Positions 17,765-25,625 of a stretch of DNA of 45,420 bases are shown one piece after another (the first letter of the stretch is position 1; each line of letters opens with the position of its first letter). The stretch lies in the NCBI GenBank assembly GCA_024277595.1, contig JAJRUV010000179.1, forward strand, positions 1 through 45,420, read 5' to 3'. The notes under the pieces are model-generated. The model had not been told where the DNA came from and made no database searches. It saw only the letters and a list, made by a program, of their open reading frames with translations. Made by a program: the position numbers and the translations under genes. This stretch comes from Gammaproteobacteria bacterium. GTDB taxonomy: Bacteria > Pseudomonadota > Gammaproteobacteria > Thiohalospirales > Thiohalospiraceae.

Positions 17765-18631
17765 CTACATCCAGTAGACGAAAATAAACAATCCCAGCCA
17801 GACGACATCAACGAAATGCCAATACCAGGCAACGCCTTCAAAAGCGAAATGTCTGGCGGGGGTAAAATGTCCTTTCAGGCATCTGAGCCAGATTACCACC
17901 AGCATAATAGCGCCCAGCGTGACGTGAAGTCCGTGAAAGCCGGTCAGCATGAAAAAAGTCGACCCGTATATACCGCTTGAGAGGGTCAGATTCAGGTCGT
18001 TGAAAGCATGAGCATATTCGTATGCCTGAAGGCCGATAAACGCGAATCCCAGGGCGAAGGTCAGGAACAAAAACCATGAAAGAACTGCCCGGTTGGCGGC
18101 CTTGAGCGCGTGATTAGCGATTGTGAGCGTGACACCGCTGGTGAGCAGAATCGCTGTATTAATCGCCGGTAAACCCCAGGCAGGCATAGTCTGGTAGTCA
18201 CCGCCGATCTCACCGGGACCATTTGATGGCCATGTGTTTTCGAATCCTTCCCACAGCAAAAGGTTGGTGAAAAAGTTATTACCTTCGCCGCCCAGCCAAG
18301 GTAGTGACAGGGTTCTCGCATAGAACAACACGCCGAAAAAGCAGGCAAAGAACATGACTTCGGAAAAAATAAACCACATCATGCCCATGCGGAAAGACTT
18401 GTCGACCTGATCATTGTAGGTACTGGCTTCGCTTTCTGCTATGACCGTACCAAACCAGCCGTAGGTCATGAATATGACAACGGCAGCCCCGGCCAAGAGC
18501 ATCCACATTCCAATATCACCGCCATTCAACTGTACAGAAGCACCTACGAATAATATGAACAGGCCTATCGATCCAATGATCGGCCAGTGAGTGCCGTGCG
18601 GGACGTAGTATTTAGCCTGTGCTTGATCCAT
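17765..18631 (-). CDS. coxC: Cytochrome c oxidase subunit III
   Basis: Seven-helix subunit III of the aa3-type oxidase, 288 residues, which stabilises the complex and its proton supply. The opening AKYYVPHGTHWPIIGSIGLF is the typical proteobacterial start. FRMGMMWFIFSEVMFFACFFG, LTSGVTLTIANHAL, GIYGSTFFMLTGFHGLHVTLGA and the C-terminal VAWYWHFVDVVWLGLFIFVYWM contain the family signatures. It follows ctaG by 13 bases. Confidence 0.96.
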   Translation of the reverse strand: MDQAQAKYYVPHGTHWPIIGSIGLFILFVGASVQLNGGDIGMWMLLAGAAVVIFMTYGWFGTVIAESEASTYNDQVDKSFRMGMMWFIFSEVMFFACFFGVLFYARTLSLPWLGGEGNNFFTNLLLWEGFENTWPSNGPGEIGGDYQTMPAWGLPAINTAILLTSGVTLTIANHALKAANRAVLSWFLFLTFALGFAFIGLQAYEYAHAFNDLNLTLSSGIYGSTFFMLTGFHGLHVTLGAIMLVVIWLRCLKGHFTPARHFAFEGVAWYWHFVDVVWLGLFIFVYWM

Positions 18632-18644
18632 ATTGGTGATGCCT

Positions 18645-19211
18645 CTAACCCTCGGCCCTGCTGTCTTCGAGCGCGACCTGCTGTTTAATGAAAAATGTAT
18701 AAGAAAGTGTCAGTCGATCTATATAGTCGGGGATATCCGGGTCAACCATAAACTGTAACGTCATATCCCGTGATGAGTTTGGTTCGAATTCCTGGGAAGT
18801 AAAGCAAAAACACTCTGTTTTTCGAAAATGCCGGGCAGCCTGACTGGGTGTAACACTAGGAACGGCCTGGCCTGTCAGATGTCTGTCGGTCAGGTTTTTT
18901 GCGAAATAACTGGTGCGGTATAGTTTTCCCGGATGAACCTTCATTGATACTACGGCGGGTCTGAATTCCCAGGGAGCATACTCATTGAGCGCAGCCATGA
19001 ATTCAATGGTGATCAAGCGATCTTCATCGACAGATTCGGAATTTATGATCGCAGCGGTATTGTCAGGCCTGCCATCTATGCCGAGGATGTCACAGAAAAT
19101 GTCATATATCGGTACCAGCAAAAAACCGAAGCCGAACATGGCAACGGTGAGCACCACCAGCTTGATTACCAGCGGTTTGTTCGCCGAAGTTTTCTGTCCG
19201 GATTGATTCAT
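18645..19211 (-). CDS. ctaG: Cytochrome c oxidase copper-insertion protein CtaG/Cox11
   Basis: 188 residues. An N-terminal membrane helix (LVIKLVVLTVAMFGFGFLLVPIYDIFCDILG) is followed by a periplasmic immunoglobulin-like domain. The copper-binding CFCF motif is present in RKTECFCFTSQEFEP, and MTLQFMVDPDIPDYIDRLTLSYTFF is the usual C-terminal block. Cox11 delivers copper to the CuB site of subunit I. The gene lies between the 37-residue small protein and coxC, as in other gammaproteobacterial cox clusters. Confidence 0.95.
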   Translation of the reverse strand: MNQSGQKTSANKPLVIKLVVLTVAMFGFGFLLVPIYDIFCDILGIDGRPDNTAAIINSESVDEDRLITIEFMAALNEYAPWEFRPAVVSMKVHPGKLYRTSYFAKNLTDRHLTGQAVPSVTPSQAARHFRKTECFCFTSQEFEPNSSRDMTLQFMVDPDIPDYIDRLTLSYTFFIKQQVALEDSRAEG

Positions 19212-19219
19212 ACAGCTGC

Positions 19220-19333
19220 TCAGCTACGCATACCGGTAACGACGATATAGACTACATAGAAAGCCACAGCAATAACACCGAGTATCAGGGCATTTCTGAT
19301 GGCTTTCCGGCGCTGCTGGGCTTCATTGCTCAT
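19220..19333 (-). CDS. Small cytochrome oxidase assembly protein, 37 residues
   Basis: This short gene reads MSNEAQQRRKAIRNALILG and then VIAVAFYVVYIVVTGMRS. A basic N-terminal stretch of about 15 residues is followed by one membrane helix, which is the layout of the small proteins annotated between coxA and ctaG in other proteobacteria. Its ATG overlaps the coxA stop (ATGA), and its stop lies 8 bases before the ctaG start, so translation is coupled on both sides. The exact biochemical role is not known to me. Confidence 0.75.
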   Translation of the reverse strand: MSNEAQQRRKAIRNALILGVIAVAFYVVYIVVTGMRS

Positions 19334-20913
19334 TTAATATCCGGTGCGGTCTCAAAGCTATGGTACTCAGGAGGTGACGATACAGTCCACTCCAGCCCCT
19401 GTGCCTCTTCCCAGACTTCACCAGTGGCCTTCTCACCGCCCTTGATAGTCTTGATCACTATATAAACCAGCAGCAGTTGACTCAGCCCGAAGCCAAAAGC
19501 ACCGATGCTCGACATGGCATTGAAGTCAGTGAACTGCGTTGCATAGTCCGGAATTCTGCGCGGCATTCCGGCAAGACCCAGAAAATGCTGCGGGAAAAAT
19601 GTCACGTTGATGAAGAACGTCGAAATCCAGAAATAGATTTTACTGAGCTTATCGTTATACATGTGCCCGGTCATTTTAGGCAGCCAGTAGAAGACACCGG
19701 CGAAGGCGCCATACAGTGCTCCGTTGACCAGAACATAGTGGAAGTGAGCAACAACGAAATATGAATCGTGGTATTGAAAATCAGCCGGGGCAATAGCGAG
19801 CATCAGGCCAGTGAAGCCACCAAAGGTGAACTGGACGATAAATGCCAGCGCAAACAGCATTGGTGTCTCAAAGGTGATCGCGCCCTTCCACATCGTGGCA
19901 ATCCAGTTGAACACTTTTACACCCGTAGGAACGGCAATCAGCATCGTTGCCATCATAAAAAAGAGTTGTCCGGCCAGCGGCATGCCCACGGTAAACATAT
20001 GATGCGCCCAGACGATAAATGAAAGAAACGCGATACTGCCTGTAGCAAAGACCATGGAGTCATGACCAAACAAAGGCTTGCGGGAAAAAGTAGGTATGAC
20101 GTGAGAAATGATGCCGAATGCCGGCAGAATAATAATGTATACCTCAGGGTGCCCGAAGAACCAGAAAATATGCTGGAACAGTACCGGGTCACCACCACCT
20201 GCGGCCTGGAAGAAGCTGGTGCCGAAAAACTGATCGGTCAACAACATGGTTACGCCGCCGGCCAGCACGGGCATTACGGCAATCAAAAGATAAGCTGTGA
20301 TCAGCCAGGACCAGACGAACAGTGGCATTTTCAGCAACGACATGCCCGGGGCACGCATATTCAGAATGGTAACGATGATGTTGATCGCTGCCATAATAGA
20401 AGAGATACCCAGCAGGTGTATCGAGAAGACCATGAACGGAAAGGCATCACCGGTCTGCAGAACCAGAGGCGGGTACAGAGTCCAGCCTGCAGCAGGCGCA
20501 CCGCCGGGGAGAAACAGGGTCATGGCAAGCATGATGATGGCGAACGGGAGCAGCCAGAATGACCAGTTGTTCAGTCTGGGTAGTGCCATATCGGGAGCGC
20601 CGATCATCAACGGGATCATCCAGTTTGCAAAACCGGCAAATGCCGGCATGATCATGCCAAACACCATGACCAGTGCATGCAGTGTCGTCATCTGGTTAAA
20701 GAAATCCGGATTGACGAATTGCAGCCCAGGCTGAAAAAGCTCTGCTCGAATCACCAGGCTCATGGCGCCGCCGACAAATAGCATGATCAAGGCAAACAAC
20801 AGGTAAAGCGTGCCTATGTCTTTGTGGTTGGTCGTAAATATCCAGCGCTTGAGGCCTTTTTCCGGCCCATGGTGGTCGTGGTGTTGAACTGCGTCTTGCG
20901 TGGTTGCGCTCAT
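19330..20913 (-). CDS. coxA: Cytochrome c oxidase subunit I (aa3 type)
   Basis: Catalytic subunit carrying heme a and the heme a3-CuB centre, 527 residues. WFFGHPEVYIIILPAFGIISHV holds the CuB histidine, the cross-linked tyrosine and the glutamate of A1-type oxidases. HHMFTVGMPL has the two further CuB histidines, and HDSYFVVAHFHYVLVNGALYG carries the heme ligands. MTTLHALVMVFGMIMPAFAGFANWMIPLMIGAPDMALPRLNNWSFWLLP is the standard N-terminal core with the low-spin heme histidine. No subunit III fusion is present. It is the second gene of the operon, 30 bases after coxB. Confidence 0.97.
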   Translation of the reverse strand: MSATTQDAVQHHDHHGPEKGLKRWIFTTNHKDIGTLYLLFALIMLFVGGAMSLVIRAELFQPGLQFVNPDFFNQMTTLHALVMVFGMIMPAFAGFANWMIPLMIGAPDMALPRLNNWSFWLLPFAIIMLAMTLFLPGGAPAAGWTLYPPLVLQTGDAFPFMVFSIHLLGISSIMAAINIIVTILNMRAPGMSLLKMPLFVWSWLITAYLLIAVMPVLAGGVTMLLTDQFFGTSFFQAAGGGDPVLFQHIFWFFGHPEVYIIILPAFGIISHVIPTFSRKPLFGHDSMVFATGSIAFLSFIVWAHHMFTVGMPLAGQLFFMMATMLIAVPTGVKVFNWIATMWKGAITFETPMLFALAFIVQFTFGGFTGLMLAIAPADFQYHDSYFVVAHFHYVLVNGALYGAFAGVFYWLPKMTGHMYNDKLSKIYFWISTFFINVTFFPQHFLGLAGMPRRIPDYATQFTDFNAMSSIGAFGFGLSQLLLVYIVIKTIKGGEKATGEVWEEAQGLEWTVSSPPEYHSFETAPDIK

Positions 20914-20943
20914 GCGTCGTGCTCCAAAAAAATTCTGTACTGA

Positions 20944-21789
20944 CTAGTCTGCGGCAGCTACCAGGGCTGGCTCCGGTGTTGGCGTGGTGCTGGCTGCTAC
21001 CTTTTCAGCCATCCAGTTTTCGAATGCCTGTTTTTCCAGTACCTCAACGACAACCGGCATGAAGCCATGATCTTTGCCGCACAGCTCGGCACACTGGCCA
21101 CGGAAGGTACCGGTAATATTCGCATTGAACCATGCTTCATTAACGAAACCCGGAATCGCATCTTTTTTGACAGCGAAATCAGGCACCCACCATGAGTGCA
21201 AGACGTCATTGGAAGTGAGTAGCAGGCGTACTTTCGTGCCAACAGGCACCACCAGCGGGTTATCAACCTCAAGCAGGTAGTTATCAACACTTTCAGGGTT
21301 GATGCCTGATCCAAGCTGGCGGGCCGTGTTGCTTGTTTCAGCCAGGCTGCTGTAAAAACTGACACCGCTTTCCAGGTACTCATACTGCCATTTCCACTGG
21401 TAGCCGGTGACTTTGATCGACAATTCTGTTTCTCTTGTATCTTCCATCTTTACCAGCGTCTGGGCAGCCGGAATTGCCATCCCGATAAGGATGATAACGG
21501 GAAGACCCGTCCAGACTATTTCGGCGGTGGTGCTGTGAGAAAACTGGGCAGCAGTGACACCGCGAGACTTGCGGAAGTAGATCAATGCATAGAGGAAAGC
21601 GCCGAATACGATGATGCCAATAGCGACGCAAACCCAGATGACCATCATGTGAAGGTCATAGACCTCTTTGCTGATGTCGGTAACACCAACCCTGAGGTTG
21701 ATCTCCCGCTCAGCGTAGGCAGCTGGCAGCATCAGCAATGTGCTGACTGCAATCAAAAAACGCACTTTTATCGAGTGACCTCGTGGCAT
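20944..21789 (-). CDS. coxB: Cytochrome c oxidase subunit II
   Basis: CuA-bearing electron entry subunit, 281 residues. A signal peptide (residues about 1-26, ending PAAYAER) precedes two helices (around 45-70 and 90-110) and a periplasmic cupredoxin domain. The CuA site is complete: HSWWVPDF plus CAELCGKDHGFMPV, with both cysteines, the histidine and the methionine in CxxxCxxxHxxM spacing. QWKWQYEY is the aromatic electron-entry segment. There is no C-terminal cytochrome c domain, so this is not a caa3 oxidase. It is the first gene of the cox operon. Confidence 0.96.
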   Translation of the reverse strand: MPRGHSIKVRFLIAVSTLLMLPAAYAEREINLRVGVTDISKEVYDLHMMVIWVCVAIGIIVFGAFLYALIYFRKSRGVTAAQFSHSTTAEIVWTGLPVIILIGMAIPAAQTLVKMEDTRETELSIKVTGYQWKWQYEYLESGVSFYSSLAETSNTARQLGSGINPESVDNYLLEVDNPLVVPVGTKVRLLLTSNDVLHSWWVPDFAVKKDAIPGFVNEAWFNANITGTFRGQCAELCGKDHGFMPVVVEVLEKQAFENWMAEKVAASTTPTPEPALVAAAD

Positions 21790-21824
21790 TGGATTCCCCC
21801 AAACGCTTGCTAATACGGGCTGGA

Positions 21825-21848
21825 GGCCTGAACCCCTGTTTTCAGGCC
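21825..21848 (-). promoter_or_regulatory. Stem-loop in the coxB leader
   Basis: GGCCTGA at 21825-21831 and TCAGGCC at 21842-21848 form a perfect 7-bp stem with a 10-base loop, 36 bases upstream of the coxB start. No T-run follows on either strand, so it is not a standard intrinsic terminator for bioC. It would lie in the 5' leader of the cox transcript and could affect stability or translation. The rest of 21790-21999 shows no gene. Confidence 0.4.
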
Positions 21849-21999
21849 GGGTTTATTCTGTGTAAACCTGTGATCTGCGGAACAGAACATAATTAGCGCA
21901 CAGCACAGCCTCACAGGTGCGCGCATGGTACTTTAACGCTGTATCGCTTGCAATCCGGCCAACTTCTTCAGGCAGTGATTTGCGGGGAAAAACAGAAGC

Positions 22000-22860
22000 T
22001 TAAGAGTTGTCCATAGGGGTTTTCCGAAGCAGATCGACGGCGATTTCGAATTCAGTCGCCGGTTTTTTCGCGGTAGGGCCAGTCGGCTGGTTCCATGCGT
22101 GGCCGTAAACAACATTGACCGAGGCGGTTAACAGATCATCTTCGTTGCGCTGTTGATCGTAGGCAACCTGCATTCGCCGCCATCGGCGGCGCGAGGTCAG
22201 ACCCCGGCAGCGCCCCGCCGTGTAGTTGCTTGCCCCGGTATTTTTCAGATCCTCCGCCAGGCTGCGCACGGAGTCATAAGTTACGGTAATTATCTCCGAA
22301 TCGAGAACCGGCTCGACCATACCTGCCTGAATCATTTTATCACCGAGTTGGCGCATGGGGAGGAAATCCATGACATGCGTGAACTGGTCCGCTTCGGCCC
22401 AGGCTTGATGCAACTCGCTCAGGGTGCCTTCCCCCAGAGTGGTGAACATGAACAACCCGTCAGGTTTCAAAATCCGTTTCACTTGCGACAATAGCTGATC
22501 AATATTCGGTGTCCAGTGCAGCATCATGCTTGAGAATACCAGCCCCACAGAGCTATCGGCGATGGGTAACTGCTCTGCAGCACCGCACAGGGCCAGGTCT
22601 GGCGGATTGACCATGAGCATCTCAGGCACCAGATCCAGAGCCAGGATATCGGCATGGGGGAAACGGTCGGCCAGAGCCCGGGAGCTTTCTCCCGTACCTG
22701 CCCCGAGGTCAAGAATGCACCCGGGATCGACCCGTACAAAATCAAAGCGTTCCAGAGCCCTGCTGCGAATTTCCCGATGGAGAAAATCCGATGCTTCGAA
22801 TTTCTCTGCTGCCCTGGCTACCGCACGCTGCAGAGATTGCTGATCAAGCGCGCTGGTCAA
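22000..22860 (-). CDS. bioC: Malonyl-ACP O-methyltransferase BioC
   Basis: SAM-dependent methyltransferase that masks malonyl-ACP so the fatty-acid pathway can build pimeloyl-ACP for biotin; about 286 residues. The open frame extends to 22995 inside bioB, but the first 45 residues have no family character. TTG 22860 overlaps the bioB stop (TTGA), has GGGAG just upstream, and gives a normal BioC length. The SAM site is [21 protein letters not shown] (about residues 48-67), followed by ALDLVPEML, and [12 protein letters not shown] is a typical BioC segment. Adjacency to bioB supports the call over other methyltransferases. Confidence 0.88.
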   Translation of the reverse strand: MTSALDQQSLQRAVARAAEKFEASDFLHREIRSRALERFDFVRVDPGCILDLGAGTGESSRALADRFPHADILALDLVPEMLMVNPPDLALCGAAEQLPIADSSVGLVFSSMMLHWTPNIDQLLSQVKRILKPDGLFMFTTLGEGTLSELHQAWAEADQFTHVMDFLPMRQLGDKMIQAGMVEPVLDSEIITVTYDSVRSLAEDLKNTGASNYTAGRCRGLTSRRRWRRMQVAYDQQRNEDDLLTASVNVVYGHAWNQPTGPTAKKPATEFEIAVDLLRKTPMDNS

Positions 22861-23855
22861 TGGCTCCCAGCCTGCAGCGGCTCCGGTTTCATGCCCAGTT
22901 TTTTCAGCAGCAGCTGGTCGCTGTCCATATCGGGATTCTCCATAGTGAGCAGCCGCTCTCCATAAAATATGGAATTCGCGCCGGCAAAAAAACAAAGCGC
23001 CTGCATTTCATCACTCATTTCGGTACGACCGGCAGACAGGCGGATATACGAGGCAGGCATCAGCAGGCGTGCGACCGCGATTACGGTGACGAAATCAATC
23101 GGCACCACCTCGGCAGCATTTTCCAATGGTGTGCCGGCGACCTGGATCAGCTGATTAATAGGGACACTGCCCGGATGTTCCGGCAGAGTTGCCATGGTGT
23201 GTAACATATCAACCCGGTCCTGCCTCGATTCACCCATACCAAGAATTCCGCCACAGCATACCTTAAGACCTGCCTCACGCACGGCCTTCAGTGTATCCAA
23301 CCTGTCCTGATAAGTTCGGGTCGTAATGATCTCGGAATAGTAGGCTTCCGAGGTGTCGAGATTGTGGTTGTAATAGTCCAGTCCGGCTTCCTTTAGCTGG
23401 CGAGCCTGCTGGTGATCCAGCATACCCAGTGTGGCACAGGTTTCCATGCCCAGATCGTGAACAGCCTTCACCATTGCAACGATGCGTTCCAGCTGCTTTG
23501 AGTTCGGGCTGCGGTACGCAGCGCCCATACAAAACCGGGTAGCACCGTTATTACGCGCTTCACTCGCTTTGCTGATGACCGCTGGTAACGCCATCAGACC
23601 CTCATTATCCAGGTCAGTCTGGTAATGAACACTTTGTGGACAGTAGGCGCAGTCTTCCGGGCAGGCTCCGGTCTTGATGCTGAGCAGTGAGCTGATCTGG
23701 ACCTGGTTTGGGTCGAAGAACTGACGATGGACAGTTTGTGCCTGAAATAACAGGTCGTTAAATGGCAGATCAAATAACGCTGCAACCTCCTGATGGGTCC
23801 AGTCGGTTCGAATTGATTGAGCAGCCAGGGAGACAGATTCGGTTAATAGACTCAT
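22857..23855 (-). CDS. bioB: Biotin synthase BioB
   Basis: Radical-SAM enzyme that inserts sulfur into dethiobiotin, 332 residues from ATG 23855. The frame is open to 23945, but the first 30 residues are unlike BioB and would overlap the proposed promoter. The radical-SAM cluster motif is in [17 protein letters not shown] (CxxxCxxC). The auxiliary 2Fe-2S cluster region includes [19 protein letters not shown], and [29 protein letters not shown] is the conserved C-terminal block. The gene is first in a bioB-bioC pair; bioF, bioH and bioD are not adjacent. Confidence 0.96.
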   Translation of the reverse strand: MSLLTESVSLAAQSIRTDWTHQEVAALFDLPFNDLLFQAQTVHRQFFDPNQVQISSLLSIKTGACPEDCAYCPQSVHYQTDLDNEGLMALPAVISKASEARNNGATRFCMGAAYRSPNSKQLERIVAMVKAVHDLGMETCATLGMLDHQQARQLKEAGLDYYNHNLDTSEAYYSEIITTRTYQDRLDTLKAVREAGLKVCCGGILGMGESRQDRVDMLHTMATLPEHPGSVPINQLIQVAGTPLENAAEVVPIDFVTVIAVARLLMPASYIRLSAGRTEMSDEMQALCFFAGANSIFYGERLLTMENPDMDSDQLLLKKLGMKPEPLQAGSH

Positions 23856-23916
23856 TTCGCGGCAATCCCGATAGTTATGATGCTGGAAGCGTCTTGATGC
23901 CTGAGATAGAAAACAC

Positions 23917-23945
23917 AGTATCGAAAGACACACGAACCCTGTCAA
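23917..23945 (-). promoter_or_regulatory. Sigma-70-type promoter of bioB
   Basis: On the minus strand a perfect -35 TTGACA (plus-strand 23940-23945) is separated by 17 bases from a -10 GATACT (plus-strand 23917-23922, four of six consensus bases). Transcription would begin near 23910, giving a leader of about 55 bases before the bioB ATG at 23855. The -35 lies inside one arm of the proposed BirA operator. Confidence 0.65.
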
Positions 23946-23971
23946 CCTGTGAAAGAATTTTTAGTTGACAG
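23939..23971. promoter_or_regulatory. Probable BirA (biotin repressor) operator between bioB and comF
   Basis: CTGTCAACC at 23939-23947 and AGTTGACAG at 23963-23971 form an inverted repeat (8 of 9 positions per arm exact) with a 15-base spacer. It resembles the known proteobacterial BirA site, TTGTAAACC, about 15-16 bases, then GGTTTACAA. It covers the bioB -35 box, the expected geometry for repression by biotinyl-AMP-bound BirA. birA itself is not in the window. Confidence 0.65.
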
Positions 23972-24740
23972 CATGTTGAGCGCATGGATACCGAGGCGAT
24001 GCATGTTGTGCAGATCTCTCAGCGATGATACCCGGCTATGCCGAGCCTGCGTTGGTGATATGCCATGGTGGGAGCACGGCTGTGCCTGGTGTGGTTGCGA
24101 ACTGCCGGACGGATACTCTGGCCGATACTGTGGTGGTTGTGCCCCGCGCGATGACAGGTCTGTACAGGTTTTTTCCGCGCTCTGTTATGAATACCCGGTA
24201 GATCAACTGATCATCGGTGCAAAGTTTCGGCGCCTTCCGGTTTATGCCAGTGTTGCCGGAGATCTGCTGGGGTTATCACTCAGGCGCTGCGATCAGGCGG
24301 GTTTGCTGGTCAGGCCGGATATCGTTGTGCCGGTGCCGTTACACAGAACACGACTGGCCTGGCGAGGATTCAACCAGAGCAGCGAGATATCACGAGTGCT
24401 GGCGCAGCATTCGGGTTTCCTGGTTGATGAAAAATGTTGTCGCAGAACCAAAGCAACACATGAGCAGAGCGGGCTATCCGGAGCAGAACGTCGCCGCAAT
24501 GTTCGTGATGCATTTGTTGCTTCCGGCTCGGTTGCCGGAAAAAGCATCGCCATCGTGGATGATGTGCTGACCACCGGACATACAGTAGCCGCGCTGATTC
24601 ATGCATTGCGCCGGTCAGGCGCAGGCAAGGTTCAGGTATGGACAGTGGCGCGTGCCAGGTATGCCGGCACCGCGATGGCTCAAGTCGTACGGAAGGTGAA
24701 ATCCAGCAGGATTCCGGCGAAAATGGTCGCGCCGAAATAA
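23949..24740 (+). CDS. ComF-family phosphoribosyltransferase-like protein
   Basis: 263 residues from GTG 23949; ATG 23973 is an equally reasonable start, and neither has a good ribosome site. The N-terminal zinc-finger region carries paired cysteines ([24 protein letters not shown]). The phosphoribosyltransferase domain follows, with [21 protein letters not shown] and the PRPP-binding loop [13 protein letters not shown] (about residues 198-210). ComF/GntX proteins assist uptake of transforming DNA in competent bacteria; the role here is inferred. The last 20 residues are encoded opposite the end of ubiA. The divergent bioB arrangement is common in gammaproteobacteria. Confidence 0.88.
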   Translation: MKEFLVDSMLSAWIPRRCMLCRSLSDDTRLCRACVGDMPWWEHGCAWCGCELPDGYSGRYCGGCAPRDDRSVQVFSALCYEYPVDQLIIGAKFRRLPVYASVAGDLLGLSLRRCDQAGLLVRPDIVVPVPLHRTRLAWRGFNQSSEISRVLAQHSGFLVDEKCCRRTKATHEQSGLSGAERRRNVRDAFVASGSVAGKSIAIVDDVLTTGHTVAALIHALRRSGAGKVQVWTVARARYAGTAMAQVVRKVKSSRIPAKMVAPK

Positions 24741-25588
24741 TGGTTGTTCAAAAATGCCTGAAAGCACCGCGCAGGATCCCGGGCACGGATCAGCAGGTGC
24801 TGATATAAAAGAAAAGCGCCGCCGGCGGCCAAAGAACCCATATACCAGTTGCCCATACCAGCATCCACGCCGACCAGCACCAGCGAGAAAAGCAGCACAA
24901 TCTGCAACATCGAGACGATGAATACATCGGCATTACCGAACAGTATCGCCGTCGATTTAACGCCGGCCAGCAGATCTTCATCCCTGTCAGCCATCGCGTA
25001 CATGGTGTCATACATGACCGCCCAGACAACGACAGTCAGCCACATCAACCAGGCAATTCTCGGGATCAGGCCGGTCTGGGCAGCGAAGGTCATCGGGATA
25101 CTCCAACCGAATGCGGCCCCGAGAATGAGCTGGGGTGTTGCAATAACCCGTTTGGCAAATGGGTAAATGACGGTTAACAATGCGCCGCCAATCGCCAGCA
25201 TTTTCGTCAGCATATTCAATGTGAGCACCAGTGCGACAGCAAGCAGGCTCAGCGCAATAAACAGTATCAGCGCTTCGGCCGGAGTAACCTCACGGGTTAC
25301 CAGCGGCCGGTTCCTGGTTCGTGACACTTTGCCGTCGATATCCCGGTCGGCAAAATCATTCAGAACGCACCCGGCGGAACGCATGATGATGACACCCAGC
25401 ACGAATACCAGGAAAATATCAGGGGCAGGCCGCCCTTCTCCTGCAATCCACAATCCCCAGAGAGTCGGCCACAATAGCAACCAGATTCCGATGGGGCGGT
25501 CGAGCCGCATCAAACGCCCGTACACGCCGACTTGACTGAGTATTCCTGCAGTGAATGAGGAATCGGCTTGTGGACTATTACCGGGCAT
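24680..25588 (-). CDS. ubiA: 4-hydroxybenzoate polyprenyltransferase UbiA
   Basis: Membrane prenyltransferase of ubiquinone synthesis, 302 residues. Two aspartate-rich motifs bind the polyprenyl diphosphate through magnesium: NDFADRDIDGKVSRTRNRPL (about residues 77-96) and YDTMYAMADRDED (about 193-205). RLDRPIGIWLLLWPTLWGLWIA is the standard first block. The gene follows recG by 37 bases and its last 61 bases overlap the convergent comF gene. Ubiquinone supply fits the aerobic respiratory genes nearby. Confidence 0.95.
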   Translation of the reverse strand: MPGNSPQADSSFTAGILSQVGVYGRLMRLDRPIGIWLLLWPTLWGLWIAGEGRPAPDIFLVFVLGVIIMRSAGCVLNDFADRDIDGKVSRTRNRPLVTREVTPAEALILFIALSLLAVALVLTLNMLTKMLAIGGALLTVIYPFAKRVIATPQLILGAAFGWSIPMTFAAQTGLIPRIAWLMWLTVVVWAVMYDTMYAMADRDEDLLAGVKSTAILFGNADVFIVSMLQIVLLFSLVLVGVDAGMGNWYMGSLAAGGAFLLYQHLLIRARDPARCFQAFLNNHYFGATIFAGILLDFTFRTT

Positions 25589-25625
25589 GCAATCTATATC
25601 CTGGGATCAGAGGTTCCCTAGTCTA

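Noticed and set aside
22861-22995. N-terminal extension of bioC inside bioB
   Set aside because: The 45 residues have no methyltransferase features and would need full overlap with the conserved bioB end. The TTGA start gives a normal protein.
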